From Anaeramoeba flamelloides (Eukaryota; Metamonada; Anaeramoebidae): a DNA stretch of 64,000 nt. The stretch covers positions 434,001 through 498,000 of the forward strand of contig JANTQA010000026.1 in assembly GCA_027625915.1 (NCBI GenBank). Direction: 5' to 3'. Shown here piece after piece: positions 59,634 to 64,000 of this stretch (position 1 is the stretch's first letter; each line of letters opens with the position of its first letter). The position numbers and the translations under genes are program-made. A model generated the notes under the pieces. That model was not told the DNA's origin and made no database searches. It worked only from the letters and a program-made list of their open reading frames with translations.

Positions 59634-59829
59634 CAGTCAAGTCCCCTTTTAAGACACAAAATTCCAATCAAAGTTAAGACACAAAAAAATCTCAAATAAA
59701 AGCACTTTATTAAGAATTTTTTTTTTCACAAATTATTGTACAAGAATTTGAATTTTGTGCTTTAATTTGTGATTTTTACTGTGCCTTAAATTTTGTTGAA
59801 AGTTGGGGTCTTAAAAGTGGAACTGACTG
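59634..59829. mobile_element. Tc1/mariner-type MITE, copy 3
   Basis: Ends cagtcaagtccccttttaag / cttaaaagtggaactgactg; TA precedes the left end, while the right is followed by TGTT, so one copy of TA is changed. 196 bp. Lies directly beside the decayed family B element. Confidence 0.7.
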
Positions 59830-59839
59830 TGTTGGTAAA

Positions 59840-60387
59840 ACATTCAATTCAAAAAAATAGTTTAAAGCATTTGAAATTCCAAAAAATCAAAAATAAAATA
59901 AAAAAATTACTGGTTTCTTTTTTTAAAATTTCTAAAGCATTTAATATCTTCTATTTAAGACAAATTGTTTTCTTTAAGTATACAATCAATTTAATTCATT
60001 TTAATCTAATGCTTGGTTAGATTGTAACTCTCTTTATTTGACAAAATAAGGATTTTGGAACATTCTTGAGAAAATTATAACTTTATTGAGAATAGCAAAA
60101 AATGAAAAAAAGATCTTTGAGATCTCAAAAAATGCCAAAGATTGACACTTTAAAACCAATACAGTTGTTTTCAGAAATATAATCTACAGCCATTAGAATT
60201 GGAAATTGAGTGTCTCTCTTTGGCACTTTTTTCTAAAAATATCCTATTTTTTTGATTGTTGATTTTTGGAGATCGATCACGTTTCACAGGTTGGTTAATT
60301 TTTGATTGGGTTATCAGGTACTCAGAAAAATCATAAAATTTTTATAGACCATTTCAGATAATTATTTTTAACCAGATGGCTAATCCC
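59840..60387. mobile_element. TTAA element family B, decayed copy
   Basis: Matches family B in the orientation of 42348-43041: gatctcaaaaaatgccaaag, attgacacttt, ctctttggcacttttttcta, gttgatttttggagatcgat, caggttggtta. Right end ggctaatccc then TTAA (60388-60391). Left end lost or diverged. Confidence 0.6.
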
Positions 60388-61384
60388 TTAAAAGTTTTCA
60401 ATTTGAGAAAAAATGGGGAAAAAAAATTGATCTCTTTGAAATAGTTTAATTTCTGGGTTTCTTGTTTGATCAGAATTTTTTAGCCACTTTACATCAACAA
60501 ATTGAGAAGTTTAAATTATCTCACAATAACATATTTTAAAAATATTGACATATTGTGAAATATACTTTCTTGAAGAAAATGCTAGATCCAAATAAATAAT
60601 GAAACAACATTAATTATTCTCATTTTTTAACAGATTATTAATTGTTAAAATTCAACAATAAGTATAAAAAATCCAAAAAGAACTTTAGAAAAAAAAAAAA
60701 AAAACCAATTAATTAAAGTAATGTCATAATTCAAGAAAAGGGAAAAATGAAAAGAAAAAAAGAAAAACCCAAAATCCGAAAGGAAGATCCAAAAATCCAA
60801 ATCTAAAAATTAAAAAAACAAAAAAGAATGGTTTTTATTTAAGATACACTCATTAGTATGAAAAAATAAAATTGAAAATTTCAAGTTAGATAAATTTATT
60901 AATTCAATTATCATTTTGCCCTTATTTATAAATAAGTTTATTCACAATATAACCAATATTCCAGTTCTTAAAAAATTTGAAACTGATGTATATATTTTTA
61001 TTAATAATTCAACGATTTTTCAAAGTCTCTTGTCTAAATAAGGGTATTTTTGGGGGTAAAAAAATTTAAATGAATATGACAATGAATTTTTATTAAATTC
61101 AACTCTTTGATATTTTTTTGAATAGATGATAACAAATAGTTTTGAAAACCATCAATTCATTTTAAAAAACTCAACCAAGGAGAAAAAATTATTTGTGATA
61201 ATTATTTCAAGTCCTAGGTTTTCCAGGATTCGAACGTGTTGAGTAAAATCCAATAGATTTGACTCGATTCTTAAAAATTCTGGAAAACTTAAAGGAATTT
61301 TCCGTAGATTACCGTCGAGTGCCTAGGTTTTTCCAGAACTCAAAAGAATAGAGTAAAATCAAAGATTTTATGACTAATGTAGTC

Positions 61385-61860
61385 AAAATACAGCCTGCAA
61401 AAACCTTTAATACGTGTTTCAAAATAAAAAACGTGTTTTTTTTTTTTTGTTATTGAAGATCTAAACATTAGTAGATAAAAGAAATTGACAATAAACCCTA
61501 AATAAGTATGTTTTTGGTTTCTTAAAGTTCTAATATTTAAAAATAAATTCTAAAAATGAAGGATCAAATTGTAAAATTTATCTCAAAAAATAGAGTAAAT
61601 TATTCAGAAAATTTTTTGTCTAAAAAAAACAAAAAATTTCAAAAAAAGTGAGAATATTCTGAATTTTCAACAAATTGCATTCCTAATTTAAATTTTACTA
61701 TAAATATCCAGAATTTTACCTTCAAAATTGATTTGAACTTCGGTATACTATTTGGTAGTCTATCGGATGTTGTCTTGTAAAAAGAAGAAAAAAAAAGCAC
61801 CAATCATATTTTGAAACTCCGGTTGTAGTTGTTGTTCAGGCATTATTTTAAACACTGTAT
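61385..61860. repeat. Dispersed 470 bp repeat D, copy 3
   Basis: Very close to 19181-19655: attgaagatctaaacatta, gacaataaaccctaaataag, aaattctaaaaatgaaggat, ggtagtctatcggatgttgt, aagaagaaaaaaa, ggcattattttaaac. Same orientation. Confidence 0.7.
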
Positions 61861-61884
61861 GTTTTAAATTGAAATACAAAGTAT

Positions 61885-63830
61885 TGGTGTCATTAAAAGA
61901 GGGGTTGGTGGTTGGCAGATCTCACAAATTTTTATTCAGTGAGATCTGAATAGGAAAAAATGTCAAATTTTTCCGAAAAAAGGTCTGAATTTTTTTTTGT
62001 CTCGTAGCTCCTAATAATAAAGAATGTTGGCAAAAATCGACTTTTTGAAAAAATGACTTTCTATATCATTTTTTAACACCCTTACACATTGTTGGCCATT
62101 TAAATAGTTTATTTTTCTCTTTCTGAGATAAGCTGAGAAGGTTTTAAAAAACGACATAGAGAGTCAATAAGGAGAAAACTGAAAATTTTTTGATGAAAAA
62201 GTCTGTTGTTTTTATAATAAAGACTTTTTTTGAATAATGTTTATGATAAAGTGTTTGGAATTGGATTAAATCCATTAAATGACTCATTTCCCAAAATTGA
62301 ATTGTCATTTTTTCTCAATTGACACACACAATATTGTTTTTTTTTAAGGGACAAGTAACCCTTATTTATTTTTTTTCCTGAAGGTAATAGAGTAATCATT
62401 TACATAAGGATACAATTAAACCCAATAAGAAACTTCGTTTGTTTACTTTAGAGAAATGAATCATCATTTTTAAACGATTTAATTTTTCCAATGGAATTTT
62501 CAGTCAAAAGATCTGATCCATTTGTTGGGTTTTTGGATAAAATTAGAAAAATAAAAATTTGCAAAAAAATTTAATTTTTTTTTTGAAGAAATATCACTTT
62601 TAGTAATTTCTGGGAGTCTTTATGAGCAAGCAACGTGTGTCTTTAATATTATTTTAAAAATACATGAAAAATAAATCAAATATTGTATCCTTCAAGATCA
62701 AAAAAATTTGAACATTTATTTTATTTACAAATATTTATGAAATTTCTTGAAATTTAAAAGACTGCCAATATACTTTTTCAAAGATCAAGAGTATAAAAAA
62801 GGAACTGTTTGTATTAAAATCAGTTATTTGATAAATATATTATTTTTTTTATTATTAGATATATGCATTTGAATTGTTTTATTTGTTGCAAAATCTTGAA
62901 AAAATTGAGAAATAAATGTAAAACCTATTTGATACATTTAATCATTGGGTTGTTAATGACTTACTGAAATAATTAAGATTTGGTTTATAATTATTAATTA
63001 TAAATAATCAAATTAAAAAGTATTTCTTGAGATAATAAGTTGAATTTTCCAGGCTTAAAAAGTATTTCGGGAGAATTTTTAATTTCCATTCTTGGGTTCT
63101 TTTTCTCAGATTTTTTCATTTGATCCCTAGAAAAAATAGATTTGGTCTGTTCTTTGAATCAAAAAATTATATTTTTTGACAATGTTTAAAATAAATATTG
63201 TATTTTTTTTTGAGATTAAGTAGATTTTTTAAATTTGGTTCTTTTAGAACTTAGTGGACTCATTTTTAAAGTGTATTTTTGTACACTTCCTTTACAGGCA
63301 ATAAGATTTCAATCTTCTTTCAAAGAAAATAATTTTTTTTAAATAATTCAGAAATATGTTGAATTTGGAAATTTTCAAAAATGGGAAAAATGGATCAGCC
63401 TTTTTAAAACAATAATTCGTTTCTGAAAATAGTATTAAAAATAATTTAGGTTTTGTAGTTATCAGATTTTTACTTTATTTTTCAATTTCAAGATACGGTA
63501 AAATTTTTTTTAATTTGTTATGAAATTTACTTGAAGATTTTTTTTAGTTTACTACTCCATAAATAAAAAAAATGGCTTATTTCTGCAAATTATTTAATCC
63601 CAAAAGAGCCTAACATTAAAAATTCTTCAAAACCTTTACCCCACACAGCCTAAGCCCAATTTCTCTTGATGCAACCAATTGTGTTTTGGGAGAAATGATC
63701 CTCAAAAAAATATTTAATCAAAAAAGCCCATAAAAAAATGTCAAGTGCATTTGGCATGGATTATGTTGTTGAACAAACAATCAGAGGAGAGACGTTCTCC
63801 TCTGAGACATGGTTGTGATATGTCTTACGT
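61885..63830. repeat. Repeat R1, copy interrupted by an insertion
   Basis: 61885-62335 and 63575-63830 match consecutive parts of 45715-46425. The 1.2 kb between them has no counterpart there, so it is an insertion. Similarity to the reference copy is high over the first part. Confidence 0.7.
62342..63567. mobile_element. 1.2 kb insertion within R1, possibly an old TTAA element
   Basis: Begins at TTAA with gggacaagtaacccttat, resembling the GGGAC start of family A. The right edge (gtttactactccataaataa) is only weakly its complement. No open frame of note. An older, worn element is the simplest reading. Confidence 0.4.
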
Positions 63831-64000
63831 TACAATGTCAGTACTATTTTATTTTTTTTTCTTTTGGGTATTTTGTTCAATAAAGCATTCCTTCAATTTT
63901 TAAATCAAGTGCTTTACGTTTTTCAAACAAATTTTTTTCAAAAATAACAACTTTGTGATGTAATTTTTTTTCTCTTAAAAAAATTTTTAAGCTGATCAGT

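Larger units (their letters stand above)
55852..64000. other. Gene-free, repeat-rich end of window
   Basis: No gene is seen over 8 kb. Contains three Tc1/mariner-type MITEs (57803-57998, 59080-59230, 59634-59829), a decayed family B copy (59840-60387), repeat D copy 3 (61385-61860), repeat R1 (61885-63830) with an internal insertion, and an (AT)n tract at 59605-59628. Confidence 0.55.

Noticed and set aside
61215-61240. tRNA-like ggattcgaac motif
   Set aside because: No acceptor stem or anticodon arm fits around it, and the sequence belongs to a dispersed repeat also seen near 51320 and 58740.

Overview
The window is very AT-rich eukaryotic nuclear DNA. It is dense in homopolymer runs, and gene islands sit between long repeat-filled spacers. 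The genes are intron-containing, use the standard code, and encode low-complexity tails (Lys/Glu, Asn/Met/Gly, Asp, Arg/Asp/Glu). The gene set (long-chain acyl-CoA synthetase, 14-3-3, YKT6 SNARE, PMF1/Nnf1 kinetochore subunit, C2 protein, B-box proteins, a CPSF6-like RRM protein) is that of a free-living amoeboid protist. The style resembles Anaeramoeba or a similar AT-rich amoeba, but that assignment is an impression and was not tested.

Layout. 1-2669: no gene, with one MITE and an old repeat copy. 2670-9218 (+): three-exon CPSF6/CFIm68-like RNA-binding protein with two introns of 2.0 and 2.7 kb. 9219-11977: no gene. 11978-18209 (-): five-exon long-chain acyl-CoA synthetase (655 aa) with a 3.5 kb intron and an N-terminal Met-Gly myristoylation-type start. 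18210-20817: repeats. 20818-25663 (-): C2-domain protein with a Met/Asn/Gly tail across a 3.7 kb intron. 25664-30912: repeats. 30913-32399 (+): four-exon 14-3-3 protein with an Asp-rich tail. 32400-39707: repeats, including a young foldback element. 39708-40437 (-): YKT6 R-SNARE. 40438-43454: repeats. 43455-44005 (+): PMF1/Nnf1. 44006-48911: repeats. 48912-50192 (-): B-box, coiled-coil and SPRY-like protein. 55500-55851 (-): 5' exon of a second B-box protein. From 55852 to the end only repeats were seen.

The genes are unrelated housekeeping or signalling genes; nothing suggests an operon-like system. The striking feature is the repeat landscape. Several sequence-distinct families of short inverted-repeat DNA elements are flanked by TTAA and begin GGG or GG, and one insertion has a paralogous empty site showing TTAA duplication. 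A separate Tc1/mariner-type MITE (CAGT termini at TA) coexists with them. Elements are nested in one another and fill the giant introns. No transposase gene that could move them was recognised. No rRNA, tRNA or CRISPR was seen.

Two genes (YKT6 and PMF1) each need a one-base correction at a homopolymer, which points to assembly error rather than decay. Introns appear to use two donor classes, GTAA and GTTT.
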